Assembly: GCA_029876055.1 (NCBI GenBank)
Contig: CM056876.1
Location: 2,046,001 to 2,110,000, forward strand
Direction: 5' to 3'
DNA from: Madurella fahalii
Lineage: Eukaryota; Ascomycota; Sordariomycetes; Sordariales
Length of the DNA: 64,000 nt
Of the stretch, positions 21,528-31,109 are shown one piece after another. Under the pieces are notes generated by a model that was not told the DNA's origin, did not search any database, and worked only from the letters and a program-made list of their open reading frames with translations. A program made the position numbers and the translations under genes. Each line of letters starts with the position of its first letter. The stretch's first letter is position 1.

Positions 21528-22385
21528 TTAATCCATCAATCGCCAACTTCCAAATATGCCGTGCTTGGCTGCCGTGCCTTTCAGATATGCTTCCAGCAAA
21601 TGAACCAAGTCCTTCGCAAGCCTAGAACCTCGCAATCTCGACGGAAAACTGGAACCGCCGTCGCCGCCAGTGCTCGTGGCTATATGGAGTGTCTTGGCTG
21701 GCCCCGGTACCTGCCAGAAGTCCGAGTCACTCTGACTCTTGACCATGGCTCGGGAAGAGCGACTGAAGTCCTTTAGGCGGGTGAACACGGGTATTTGTGG
21801 GCGGGGTCGGTTGAGGTTGTCATGATGGCTGCAAATGCCGCCACAAAAGGCGCATGAGGCGCGAGCGGTTTGTTTCTTCCTCCGACGCTGCAGTTGGCGC
21901 TTCAGCTTCTTTTCTTGCTGTTTCGATTCCTTGGCCAACTCCTTTGGGGAGAGAGTCTGTCCCAGGCAGCTGGTGGCTGTGCCAAAAGTGTTTACCGAAG
22001 CAGCGGATACGGAGAAGGAGGAAGAGGCGTCGGGCAAGACTCCCCCGTCGTCTTGCTGCTGTGCGGAGTTTGTACGGGTTGCTGCTGTAAGTGTCTCCCA
22101 CAGCGCCACGCCAACCTCTTCGCTGATCACGGGTACTCGGACGATTCGCTGACAAGCCCGTATGCCGTCGGCCCTTTCGAGGAAGCCGATGAATCGCAGC
22201 TCGTCTAGGGACATGTTGCAGTGGATCGAGAACGAGTCCCAGTGGTCCGGCCAGCCCTGTTGGGCAAAGTCTCTGATGAATTCTTGTGCCTCCCAAACAG
22301 CTATTGCCCGCGACTCCCCGACATCTTTCGGTTTAGAGTCCCGCTTCCGGGCAGCCATCTGGGGATTGGAGGCTGATCTTGCCAT
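21528..22385 (-). CDS. Uncharacterised protein with basic helix and Cys/His cluster
   Basis: Intronless, 285 residues, starting at an ATG with no in-frame rival. Not recognised as a named family. Residues 25-100 are ordered-looking (AVWEAQEFIRDFAQQGWPDHW...ISEEVGVALWETL). Residues 105-150 are low complexity. A highly basic stretch (KQQEKKLKRQLQRRRKK, 155-171) is followed directly by CAFCGGICSHHD with Cys 178, 181 and 185 and His 187 and 188, which could bind a metal ion. The basic stretch could act as a nuclear or nucleolar signal. These roles are inferences. It is divergent from the flavoprotein/ankyrin-like gene, 1.5 kb away. Confidence 0.7.
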   Translation of the reverse strand: MARSASNPQMAARKRDSKPKDVGESRAIAVWEAQEFIRDFAQQGWPDHWDSFSIHCNMSLDELRFIGFLERADGIRACQRIVRVPVISEEVGVALWETLTAATRTNSAQQQDDGGVLPDASSSFSVSAASVNTFGTATSCLGQTLSPKELAKESKQQEKKLKRQLQRRRKKQTARASCAFCGGICSHHDNLNRPRPQIPVFTRLKDFSRSSRAMVKSQSDSDFWQVPGPAKTLHIATSTGGDGGSSFPSRLRGSRLAKDLVHLLEAYLKGTAAKHGIFGSWRLMD

Positions 22386-23887
22386 GGCAGGAAAAGTTGG
22401 AGATTATTGGGTAGAGCGAAGGAGTTGAAGAGGCGGAGAGAGGCGGGCAGTCTGCTCAAACCCAAAATATCACGGCAAAGAGACTCCTTAGGCCCGGTCA
22501 TGGCGCTAATGGCTCAAACTTAAACGCAATATTGGCAGGAGGCAGTTTGACACCCGGTCCAAGCCGTTGCCAGCAGCGTGGTCTTGCTGTCTCATTTCGT
22601 CTTTGCAATTCTGTTTGGAAATTCCATGTTTGCAAAACCCACCTTCTTTTCCATATTCCATATGTGACCCCTCGTGAATTGCAGCGAGTTTCCGATGTTG
22701 ATTGGAAGTGCATGTGGACACTCAGCTGAACACCAAGGCAGTAGCAAGTTGGGGATGGATCAAGCGCAGATTTCCATGCTCCCAACGCTTCACCGCCTAG
22801 AGAGCGCCCAATCGGCTTCGTTCCCACTGCTGTCTTCAGTTAGCACAAAGCACGGGTAGCTACCTGTACCCGTGGCCTTTTTTGGTCCATCTCAAATCAC
22901 CGGCTAGGCTTTCCGATTTGCCTGTGGGTGCGCAAGGTACAGGGCGAGGCCTCACTGTCTGCGGTGTGTGCCGGCCGGGGAACTGAATTGTGCAGCCGCA
23001 AGGGCCCATGCGTAGAGACAATATGGCATACCTAGGGGCATGTAGACATTCCCCGCATTTGTAAACATCACAGTGTGCCCAGAGAAGGTGCAGCGCAAAG
23101 CCTCAAAGCCCGTTAAAGATACAATGTTACAGGTCGGAGATGTTGTGAACCGTATCACCTGTCAAAGTTTCCGGGGTTTAAGCTACTGCCTCGTACGGGG
23201 TTACGTGTTCGGCGCCGTGGTGAGACCCGTCACGACTTACACGGAGATGGTGTTGTTGTCGTGGCGCCCCGCCAAGACACCGATGGGCCGGGATTCTGGA
23301 TTCGGGGATTCAAGAAATCCGTCCACTCGGCAAGCTCCCTGCAGCGCAGGGGGGGGGGGACTCCGTTCTTCAGCCTTATCCAGCATGTGGTTGATCCGTG
23401 CCACCCTGGCCAGTGACCCGCAAATCAACACCATCGGTTGGATAATGTGGACGTCAGGCAAAGGTCGAGAACCCAGCACTTATCAACCAACTACACAGTT
23501 TACCGACAACCACTCCTTCCAACATCCAAAAGTCGTCTGCCGTGCTTCCTGGGCCGCATATTGCAATATTTGCAGTTCACTGGTCACAGGGCCGACTTGC
23601 ATTGCGGCAGTAGTTACTTTTCTTTTCTTTTTTTTCCCCTTTCAGACAGGGAGCCAAACCTGCTTATCAGCCCACGGTCACCAGCGCCTAAAGGACCGGT
23701 GCGGCGGGGTCGCCCGCCTACTTAGTTCTGCATCTTCGGGCCCAGCACTCAACAACCTTGTCAGAAAACAGAAACCCTTAGCAGCAGCAGCACACCTATC
23801 AGTCTCAACTGCCTGTGCCGCCGTCAAGTGTCGACCGCCTTTGCCCCGCCATCCAGTGGCAACTCCACACAGGCCGTTCGATCCAAC
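22386..23887. other. Intergenic 1.5 kb between divergent genes
   Basis: No supported gene. A G9 run lies near 23350, and a T/C-rich stretch near 23625-23645 may belong to the promoter of the downstream plus-strand gene. An open frame runs into the next gene from 23828, but its first codon there is GTG. Confidence 0.45.
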
Positions 23888-25687
23888 ATGTCGGAAGCCT
23901 ACCCTAGCCCACAACTCTCAACCGTCTACCGACAGGGGAGCGCAGATAGAGTGTCTTCGAGTCTTTCCATCAGCGAGATACAGCGCCCGCGATCGCTACA
24001 TCTCCTGGTTGCCGCCAATGGTCCCCGAGATGTGGCCTGCGCTCAGGCAATCGCCGTCCGCTTGTCCAAAGAACCGCAGATCATCACACGAGCAATAGTT
24101 GACGAGATGACGCATAGACTGGCACAGGAGATCATGGTACTGCAAAACCGAAGCCTGAAGAAGGGTGGTGCCGATGGCTCGAGCGCAAAGGACATCGAGA
24201 GCTGCCAGCAGCAGGCCTCTGAACTGGTCGAGTGGGCCGACCTGCTCGTACTTGCGCCCATTGACGCCGACACTCTTGCCAAGATGATGTGCGGAATGTC
24301 TGACACGTTGTTACTGGAGGTGCTGCGGGGCTGGGATCCGTCAAAGAGAATCCTGCTGATCCCGGGCATGACGACTCAGATGTGGGAGAACCCCGTAACT
24401 AAGAGGCAAATGAGTAAGCTGCATCGCAAATGGGGTTGGATTAGGGTCATGCCACCCATACTGTGGCACTACGACAAAGGGGCCAACCCTAAGCGCATTG
24501 TCGAATGGGACGGTTTCAACGAGGTTCTGAGCATCATAAAGAACCAGGCTGATTTCTTGAAGCTGGGCCACGACGTCGAGGTCGGCGCTCAGTCAGGAGC
24601 GCTAGCCGCTGCCAGCAACAAGGTGCGAAGCACGCTCCCTCCCGAGATATGGAGCATGATTTTCGAGTTCATAAACGACTGGGAGCTCGCCACATGCCTC
24701 GGCGTCTTCACGACCCTAGAGATGCCCACAAGCCAAGGCTGGAGGCGCGAGCCCAAGGACCCCAACGATCCGCTGCAGGTATTCATGCACAAATTAGAGT
24801 GGACCCTCCTTAGGGCCGATACGGAGGCGGTTTGCAAGAAGCTGTCCGAGGCACCCGCGTCATTCCACGACCTGTCGGCCCTGGCGGTCCACCTCATCTT
24901 CAAGTTCTCCCTGACCGGCGTCCTCACGTACATAGAGTCCAACTTTCCGCACATCTTCAAGTGCTTCGACGGCAAAACCATCCCCACCAAAGCCTCGGCG
25001 TACTACGGCCGGACCGACATCCTCGACTGGTGGGCTAAGTCGCCCTCCTTCCTAGAGAAGCAATACGACGCGGAAGCGCTGAACGGCGCGTCCGGGCGGG
25101 GTTTCGTACACGTGCTTGAGTGGTGGCGGCGCTCGGGCCTGCCGCTCAAGTATACCGAGGCCGCCTTTGAGATGGCCAGCTCAAAGGGCCACGTGCATGT
25201 GCTCGAGTGGTGGCGCGAGGCGAACATGCAAGACGCGTCCATCGTGCTCAAACCCGGCCGCTCACTTCTGGCCGCGGCGCAGTGGGGCCAGCTGGCGGTG
25301 ATGCGGTGGTGGGAGGAGAGCGGGATCCCGGTCGGCCACCAGGACGCCGTGTGCAAGATGGCCAGCCGGTGGGGCCAGGTCAAAGTGCTGGATCTGTGGC
25401 GCCAGCTGCGCGGCGACGAGAAGCTGCAATATGACAACCAGATCCTCATCGAGGCGACCTACCACGCCCATATCCCCGTGCTCGAGTGGTGGCGCAAGTA
25501 TGCTCACGGGGAGCTGCCCGGGATGGAAGAGGGAAGTGGCAACCGAGTCGAGTACAAGACGATGGACGTGGAGGAGGCCCTGGATGACTCGCTGGGCGAT
25601 CAGACAAAGGTCAGGAGGTGGTGGGCTGAGAACGGACTCAACTTGGGGCTCGGGACAAGCGAGTGGATGAAAGTACGGTACTTGTGA
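23888..25687 (+). CDS. Flavoprotein-fold (PPCDC-like) protein fused to ankyrin-like LEWW repeats
   Basis: Intronless, 599 residues from the ATG at 23888; an earlier in-frame GTG at 23828 is not a likely start. Residues 37-220 match the HFCD/flavoprotein fold of phosphopantothenoylcysteine decarboxylase and Hal3: LHLLVAANGPRDVA, WADLLVLAPIDADTLAKMMCG and RILLIPGMTTQMWENPVT. The catalytic His and the Asn of the PAMN motif of real decarboxylases are missing, so decarboxylation is unlikely. Residues 248-275 (LPPEIWSMIFEFINDWELATC) look F-box-like. From 374 on there are seven repeats of about 30-40 residues, with cores ILDWW, VLEWW, VLEWW, VMRWW, VLDLW, VLEWW and VRRWW. These resemble the ankyrin-like repeats of amoebal and oomycete proteins. 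A protein-interaction or flavin-sensing adaptor role is inferred. Confidence 0.85.
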   Translation: MSEAYPSPQLSTVYRQGSADRVSSSLSISEIQRPRSLHLLVAANGPRDVACAQAIAVRLSKEPQIITRAIVDEMTHRLAQEIMVLQNRSLKKGGADGSSAKDIESCQQQASELVEWADLLVLAPIDADTLAKMMCGMSDTLLLEVLRGWDPSKRILLIPGMTTQMWENPVTKRQMSKLHRKWGWIRVMPPILWHYDKGANPKRIVEWDGFNEVLSIIKNQADFLKLGHDVEVGAQSGALAAASNKVRSTLPPEIWSMIFEFINDWELATCLGVFTTLEMPTSQGWRREPKDPNDPLQVFMHKLEWTLLRADTEAVCKKLSEAPASFHDLSALAVHLIFKFSLTGVLTYIESNFPHIFKCFDGKTIPTKASAYYGRTDILDWWAKSPSFLEKQYDAEALNGASGRGFVHVLEWWRRSGLPLKYTEAAFEMASSKGHVHVLEWWREANMQDASIVLKPGRSLLAAAQWGQLAVMRWWEESGIPVGHQDAVCKMASRWGQVKVLDLWRQLRGDEKLQYDNQILIEATYHAHIPVLEWWRKYAHGELPGMEEGSGNRVEYKTMDVEEALDDSLGDQTKVRRWWAENGLNLGLGTSEWMKVRYL

Positions 25688-25918
25688 AAATAGAAAAGTG
25701 TCGCCGGAATCGAATAGCCGGACATTCCTGCTGTTGGTCGGGCTGGCTGCGTAAGGTGAGGGCAATGGGTGGTTTAGAAGGTCTGTGGTAAAAAGGGGCT
25801 GTCAAAAACCTGGTACATGGTGGGAACAAGGCCTATACACGAGTCATAGGAGAATGAAAACATGTATATCATGAAGTATGGGTATCTCATGCGGGTATAG
25901 CGGAAAAGCGCCACGAAC

Positions 25919-26561
25919 TTAGACAAATTTCGCTGGGTTACTGGGTATCATCCTTCTCAAAACGTCAATCTGCCGTGCTTGGCCCTTGTTCTTCAGCTCA
26001 GCAATGCCACGCTTGTCCGGCCGCCGCATGCCATTCGAGTAGACTACCGTCAAGTCTGGGATAACCTCGGCAGCGGCTATTTCGGTATGTGGTGTAAGTG
26101 TGCAGTGCTATCACAGGTACATGTCAGCCAGCCGCGCAGTGGAAGAGGAAATCTTGGGATCAACTCACCTTGCCAATCATAGCCCCCGCCCCGACCTTGG
26201 CCCCAACTCCGACCGTCGTCCCCTCCCCAATTACCGTATCCCCAGCTTCGATCGACGCGCCCACCTCAACGGTCACATAGTCACCCAGTGTGACGGCCGC
26301 CTCGGTGATCCTGCCCGACGTGCCCACCGCCCCGATGACGGCCCGCTCGTGCACAACGCAGCGCCGCCCGATATTGATACGGCCCGCGAGCGAGTCCAGC
26401 TTGGCCCGCGGATGGATCACGCTCTCGCTGCTGACGGTTATTAGGTTAGCGCCGGTCAGGAGGGCCGAGTCGGCGATGGTTATCGACGAGGAGAAGTGCA
26501 CGGGCGGTTTGGGGCCGGACTGGGAGACAGGGGGGAGGATAGAGTGGCGTTTGGAAGACAT
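25919..26561 (-). CDS. Dynactin subunit 6 (p27), left-handed beta-helix protein
   Basis: Pointed-end subunit of dynactin, the dynein cofactor for microtubule transport. Two exons (26561-26169 and 26107-25919) join in phase 0 across a 61-nt intron, giving 193 residues. Hexapeptide-type repeats are visible: ITIADSALLTGANLITVSSESVIHPRAKLDS, then IGEGTTVGVGAKVGAGAMIG. The C-terminal block EVIPDLTVVYSNGMRR matches the family's EVIPENTVIYGADCLRR, which separates p27 from p25. In Neurospora, dynactin mutants are 'ropy'; I do not assign a ropy number. Head-to-head with the complex I gene, 434 bp apart. Confidence 0.9.
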
Positions 26562-26995
26562 TGGCTCGTTCTTTTCCTATTTTTTACAGTGGTGATGTCG
26601 GAGTAGGTCGGCGCCGGTAATGCATAGCTGCTAAGGTATGGCTCTCGCTTCCGCTGAAAGCTTATCGGCTGGCAGCTAGCAACGCGCGTCCGAGCTCCAT
26701 CCGAAATCGCGAAATACATTTACCTTAAAGGGGAGCTTCCCCACAGCTGCGTCAGAGGTCAGAGATTCTTGGCGGGTTCCCGCCACAAAGCGCCCGCCAC
26801 AACCAATTGCGGCAGCTGTAGCCAATCAGAGAGACTCCAAAACCAAACCTCTCGAAAGCCGCTCAATTGATCCGTCGCTCAGTCGGCAACCTCAAGCTTG
26901 TCCACGACATCCGCAGATTTCCCCGTCCCGATTGGCATCCCACACCTCTGCTCTGCCGAGCAGAGACTGCCACCACATCAGCACCGGGCCCCAAA
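26562..26995. promoter_or_regulatory. Bidirectional promoter: dynactin p27 / complex I 51-kDa
   Basis: A 434-bp spacer between divergent starts. Two CCAAT boxes occur at 26803-26807 and 26822-26826. CCAAT-binding Hap2/3/5 complexes are established regulators of respiratory genes in fungi, so these are good candidates for control of the complex I gene. Promoter assignment is positional. Confidence 0.6.
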
Positions 26996-28620
26996 ATGCT
27001 CTCACGTACTGCGGCGCCGACGAAGGCGTCGGCAAGGGCCATTTCGAGCGCAGCGACAGCCGCCACCCAGCAATGTCGCTCCTTCGCTACGGTCCAGGAC
27101 GCCGGCCCCGCCCCGAAACGCACCTACGGCGGCCTGCGGGATCAGGACCGCATCTTCCAGAACCTCTATGGCCGCTACCCCCCCGATCTTAAGCATGCGA
27201 AGAAGATGGGCGACTGGCACAAGACCAAGGAGATCATCCTCAAAGGCCACGATTGGATCATTGGCGAGATCAAGGCCTCGGGCCTACGCGGGCGCGGCGG
27301 TGCTGGCTTTCCCTCGGGTCTCAAATGGGTATGCAGTGATCCTCCTTGCTGTTCTACGTCAATCTGCGCAAGTGACTTAACCGTTCGCTTCTTCCTATAG
27401 TCTTTCATGAACTTCAAGGACTGGGACAAGGACAACAAGCCGCGCTATCTAGTCGTCAATGCCGACGAGGGTGAGCCGGGCACCTGCAAGGACCGCGAGA
27501 TTATGCGCAAGGACCCCCATAAGCTGGTCGAGGGCTGCTTGGTTGCTGGGCGTGCCATGAACGCAACGGCTGCCTATATCTACATCCGCGGCGAATTTAT
27601 CCAGGAGGCCGCCATCCTCCAGAACGCCATCAACGAGGCCTATTCCGAGGGCCTGATTGGAAAGAACGCCTGCGGCTCCGGCTACGACTTCGACGTCTAC
27701 GTCCACCGTGGTGGCGGTGCTTACGTCTGCGGCGAAGAGACCAGCTTGATCGAATCGCTCGAGGGCAAGCCCGGAAAGCCCCGCCTTAAGCCTCCTTTCC
27801 CGGCGGCCGTCGGTCTGTTCGGCTGCCCATCGACTGTTGCCAACGTCGAGACGGTTGCCGTCGCCCCCACCATCTGCCGTCGCGGTGGCAGCTGGTTCGC
27901 GAGCTTCGGCCGCGAGCGCAACCAGGGTACCAAGCTCTTCTGCATCAGCGGGCACGTCAACAACCCGTGCACGGTCGAGGAGGAGATGAGCATCCCGATG
28001 CGCGAGCTGATCGAGAAGCACTGCGGCGGCGTGCGCGGTGGCTGGGACAACCTGTTGGCCGTCATCCCGGGCGGCTCGTCGACGCCCATCCTGCCCAAGC
28101 ACATCTGCGACGACCAGCTGATGGATTTTGACGCGCTCAAGGACAGCCAGTCAGGTCTGGGCACGGCCGCCGTCATCGTCATGGACAAGAGCACCGACGT
28201 GGTGCGCGCCATCTCGCGCCTCAGCCACTTCTACAGGCACGAGTCCTGCGGCCAGTGCACGCCCTGCCGCGAGGGCAGCAAATGGACCGAGCAGATTATG
28301 CAACGGTTCGAGAAGGGCATGGGCCGCGAGCGCGAGATTGACATGCTGCAGGAGCTGACGAAGCAGGTTGAGGGTCACACTATTTGCGGTAAGTTCCTCT
28401 TCTATTATGAACCTTGAAGGGTGTAACGCTAATAGCATCTGCTTGTGTAGCTCTCGGCGAGGCCTTTGCTTGGCCCATCCAAGGCCTTATCCGCCACTTC
28501 CGGCCCGAGCTCGAGGCGCGCATGCAAAAGTTTGCTAAGGAGACGGGGGGCGAAGCGCTGGCGGGCGGCTGGGAGCACGATGCAAGAGTGCAGGGCAAGC
28601 TCACTTCTCCTGGCATGTAA
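26996..28620 (+). CDS. nuo51: NADH:ubiquinone oxidoreductase 51-kDa subunit (complex I, NDUFV1/NuoF)
   Basis: FMN- and NADH-binding subunit of mitochondrial complex I, where NADH is oxidised in the matrix arm. Three exons (26996-27328, 27401-28388, 28451-28620), 496 residues. Residues 1-30 (MLSRTAAPTKASARAISSA) form a Ser/Ala/Arg-rich mitochondrial presequence. Key motifs: GLRGRGGAGFPSGLKW (NADH/FMN glycine loop), NADEGEPGTCKDREIMR, GAYVCGEETSLIESLEGKPG (FMN), and the N3 4Fe-4S ligands in SCGQCTPCREG plus the Cys of HTICALG. The length matches the family. All catalytic motifs are intact. Confidence 0.97.
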
Positions 28621-29170
28621 ATGGGGTGGTCCGGGGTCAAAGGGAGGAGAGAACGGATGTGGAGAGGATTTGGATCATGTACACTGTACATACACCGACA
28701 TCGCTGTAGGGCTCCATACGGGGCTGTCTTGTATTTACTTTGTCGAACTTTAAGGGCAACAGGGGAATACGCTCACAGGTGATGGTTCGACTGTTTATGC
28801 CGACTTGGACGGAATGGCCTGTGTTTCCCGCCGTCCCTTTCCCTGACCTCGAGGGGGCGCTCGGGGTTTCGTCCAGAGTTGAGAACCATTCCTGTTAATC
28901 TTCCATCACAAAGGGATTCCTCTTTTCCAACCCCCTGTTGGTGCCGAGGCTAGAAACCGGGGCGTCCGGACACATCGACCAATCACCAAGGTTCGCCCAC
29001 ATATTTCTGATCTTTCAATCTTGGATTCATCAATCCGACAACCACAACCGACAGAGTTGTACACTGCATAGAAGTCTGCTGCTCAACACTTTTACAGATT
29101 TTGTCTCTTTCAATTCTCTTCATAATATCATAATCGCAACAGTTGTGGGGAATTACCTTTCTGCCCCAAG
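28621..29170. other. Intergenic between nuo51 and the PEX11-like gene
   Basis: 3' UTR of nuo51 followed by the promoter of the next plus-strand gene. No gene or RNA recognised. Confidence 0.5.
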
Positions 29171-30348
29171 ATGGCGGAAGGGGTCAGCACCTTGGAACAG
29201 TTTGCCAAATTTGGGACTGATGCCTGTGAGTAGGGATATCCGGTTGCTTTCGCCTGTTTATTTTCTCCTGAATTTCTCACCACCAACACTGTACATCTCC
29301 TACCTCGATATGCCACGCTACGAAGTACCCAGTTAAACCGCCATCTCCAATTCAACATGGATCTCTTCCCTCCTCCCCGCCCCCTTTTTTCATCATACCC
29401 ACACATAATCCCTTTGCCAACCGAGAAACAAATAAACAAACACACAATCCTAACCATCAAACTAACTGCGGGACAACCATACAACAAGACGGCCTAGAAC
29501 GCCTCCTCCGCCTCCTCCAATCCCTCACCCAGCTCCTCCTCTCCTACCCCTCCCTCATCCCCCTCCTCCTCCTCCCCCCGTCCACTCTCATAGCGATCCC
29601 CCACCCAACCCCTATCCTCCTCTCCCCCCTCCGCAACCGCCTCGCCACCCTCCGCCGCGCCTTCCGCATCTTCCGCTTCCTCGAATCCTTCGCCGCCGCC
29701 TGGACGACCGCAGCAGCAGCAACAACGACAACAACAACAACAACAACACCACCAACCGCCGGAATCGCGGCGCGCATGATGGCGCTGCAGCGGCACCTGG
29801 ACGTTGCGGCCAAGTCGTTCACGGGCATGTACCTGCTCCTGGAGAGCGCGACGTTTGCCGAGGCGCTGGACGTGCCCGGCCTGAGCGTGTGGGGGGAGGA
29901 GAGGGCGAGGAGGCTGAACGTGGAGGCGCAGCGGTTTTGGTTTCTGGGCCTGGTCTGCGCGGTCCTGGGCGGGGGGTTGAGGGTTTTTTTGGAGGGGAAG
30001 GCCGAGGCGGAGGGGAAGGGGAAAGGGCAAGGGAAGGGGAAGGGGAAGGGGAAGGGGAAGGGGAAGGGGAAGGGGAAGGGGAAGGGGAATGGGAACGAGG
30101 GGGGAAAACCAAAGGAGGGGAGCGTAAATGTGGACGTTGCTAAGGTGAGGGAGAAAAAGAGGAAGATTGTTCGGCGGCTGGTGGCGGATGTGATGGATCT
30201 TGCTGTCCCCGGGTCGGTGGTCGGCTGGGTGCCCTTGTCCCCTGGGGTGGTGAGCTTTTTGATGCTTTGGAGCACTGTGTTGACTGGGTTGGAAGTGTGG
30301 GAGAGATGCGGCAGGGATGTGGCCGCCGCTAAGGGAGTTAAGGGGTAG
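29171..30348 (+). CDS. PEX11-like peroxisomal membrane protein
   Basis: Peroxin-11 family proteins shape and divide peroxisomes. Two exons, 29171-29225 and 29489-30348, with a long 263-nt intron, encode 304 residues. The join restores MAEGVSTLEQFAKFGTDAYG followed by LERLLRLLQSLTQLL, matching the start of PEX11C-type proteins. Further matches are RNRLATLRRAFRIFRFLESF, a central hydrophobic segment (FLGLVCAVLGGGLRVFL), and a C-terminal hydrophobic segment (LSPGVVSFLMLWSTVLTGLEVW). Two simple-sequence expansions sit in loops: poly-Thr from a CAA repeat, and about 13 Gly-Lys pairs from a GGGGAA repeat between the two membrane-facing parts. The intron border is inferred from frame; the family call rests on the spliced N-terminus. 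Confidence 0.85.
29711..29754. repeat. (CAA)n coding repeat (poly-Thr)
   Basis: Trinucleotide repeat in the PEX11-like gene that encodes a run of Ala and then about nine Thr residues. Confidence 0.9.
30011..30089. repeat. (GGGGAA)n coding hexanucleotide repeat (Gly-Lys)n
   Basis: About 12 tandem units, in frame, encoding Gly-Lys dipeptides in a loop of the PEX11-like protein. Because the unit is 6 nt long, copy-number changes keep the frame. Confidence 0.95.
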
Positions 30349-31109
30349 ATACTGTGAGGCTTGGGGAAAGAGAGATCTTGAACGATTCACATGGATTGGA
30401 TACGCATACGCATAGATCATGATACGGCTACTTGTGGTGCTCTCCCCATCTTTATCTTTACTCGGCAAGTGTATTTAGGCCAGTCCATGATAACCATAGC
30501 CAAGCCGTCTGAGATATACCCGGCAGATATCAGCGCCGTCTTAAATATGCCTTGACCGTGTGGATGCCTTGAGATCAGGCCGCTCTGCAAGGCCTCGACC
30601 AGCAGTTCCACACGGCCAGCCAGCCACAGACATATCGCGTCGTGGAATGAGCTCATCACGCACTGAACAAGCCAGACAACAGCAAGTTCGACTATTAGGG
30701 ACGGAAAATCCGATCGTCGGCAAGCTAATCGGCCCCGGCATGTCAACACCTCAGGGGCTCGAGCGTTTGTTGAGACCTGATTGGATCTTCGAGTTGGGAC
30801 GAAGCGCAACACGAGCCGTTCGGGATGGCCTGGCTGGTGCCAGATTGACGGCTGGTGCCAGCGGGCGGGGCGTCCCTCCTGCAAGGGGCAATGTGGGGAA
30901 GTCAAAACTTTAATCCCGAGGCACGATTAGGCGCGGCAGAAAACAAAAATATAAAGGCGGTGAGGCGCAACCAAAGGAAGGCGCCCGAAATTTTTGCGAC
31001 AGCAACCGCGTTCCGGCCGCTCGAAATCCATTCTTAGATCTCTGCGCGAGTTGGTGCGGAAAGCCGGACCTCGTAGACTTTGCCAATTCTACATCACAAC
31101 CTTCGGTCC
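30349..31109. other. Intergenic between the PEX11-like and SRP40-like genes
   Basis: No supported gene. The open frames on both strands are short and resemble nothing known. Confidence 0.5.

Noticed and set aside
23073..23887. Long plus-strand frame overlapping the 5' part of the flavoprotein gene
   Set aside because: Composition is not protein-like before 23.9 kb, and beyond that it reads the real gene in another frame.
29494..30468. 324-codon minus-strand ORF rich in Pro, Leu and Arg
   Set aside because: It is the antisense of the PEX11-like gene; its length comes from the GGGGAA/CTTCCC repeat and GC-rich codons.
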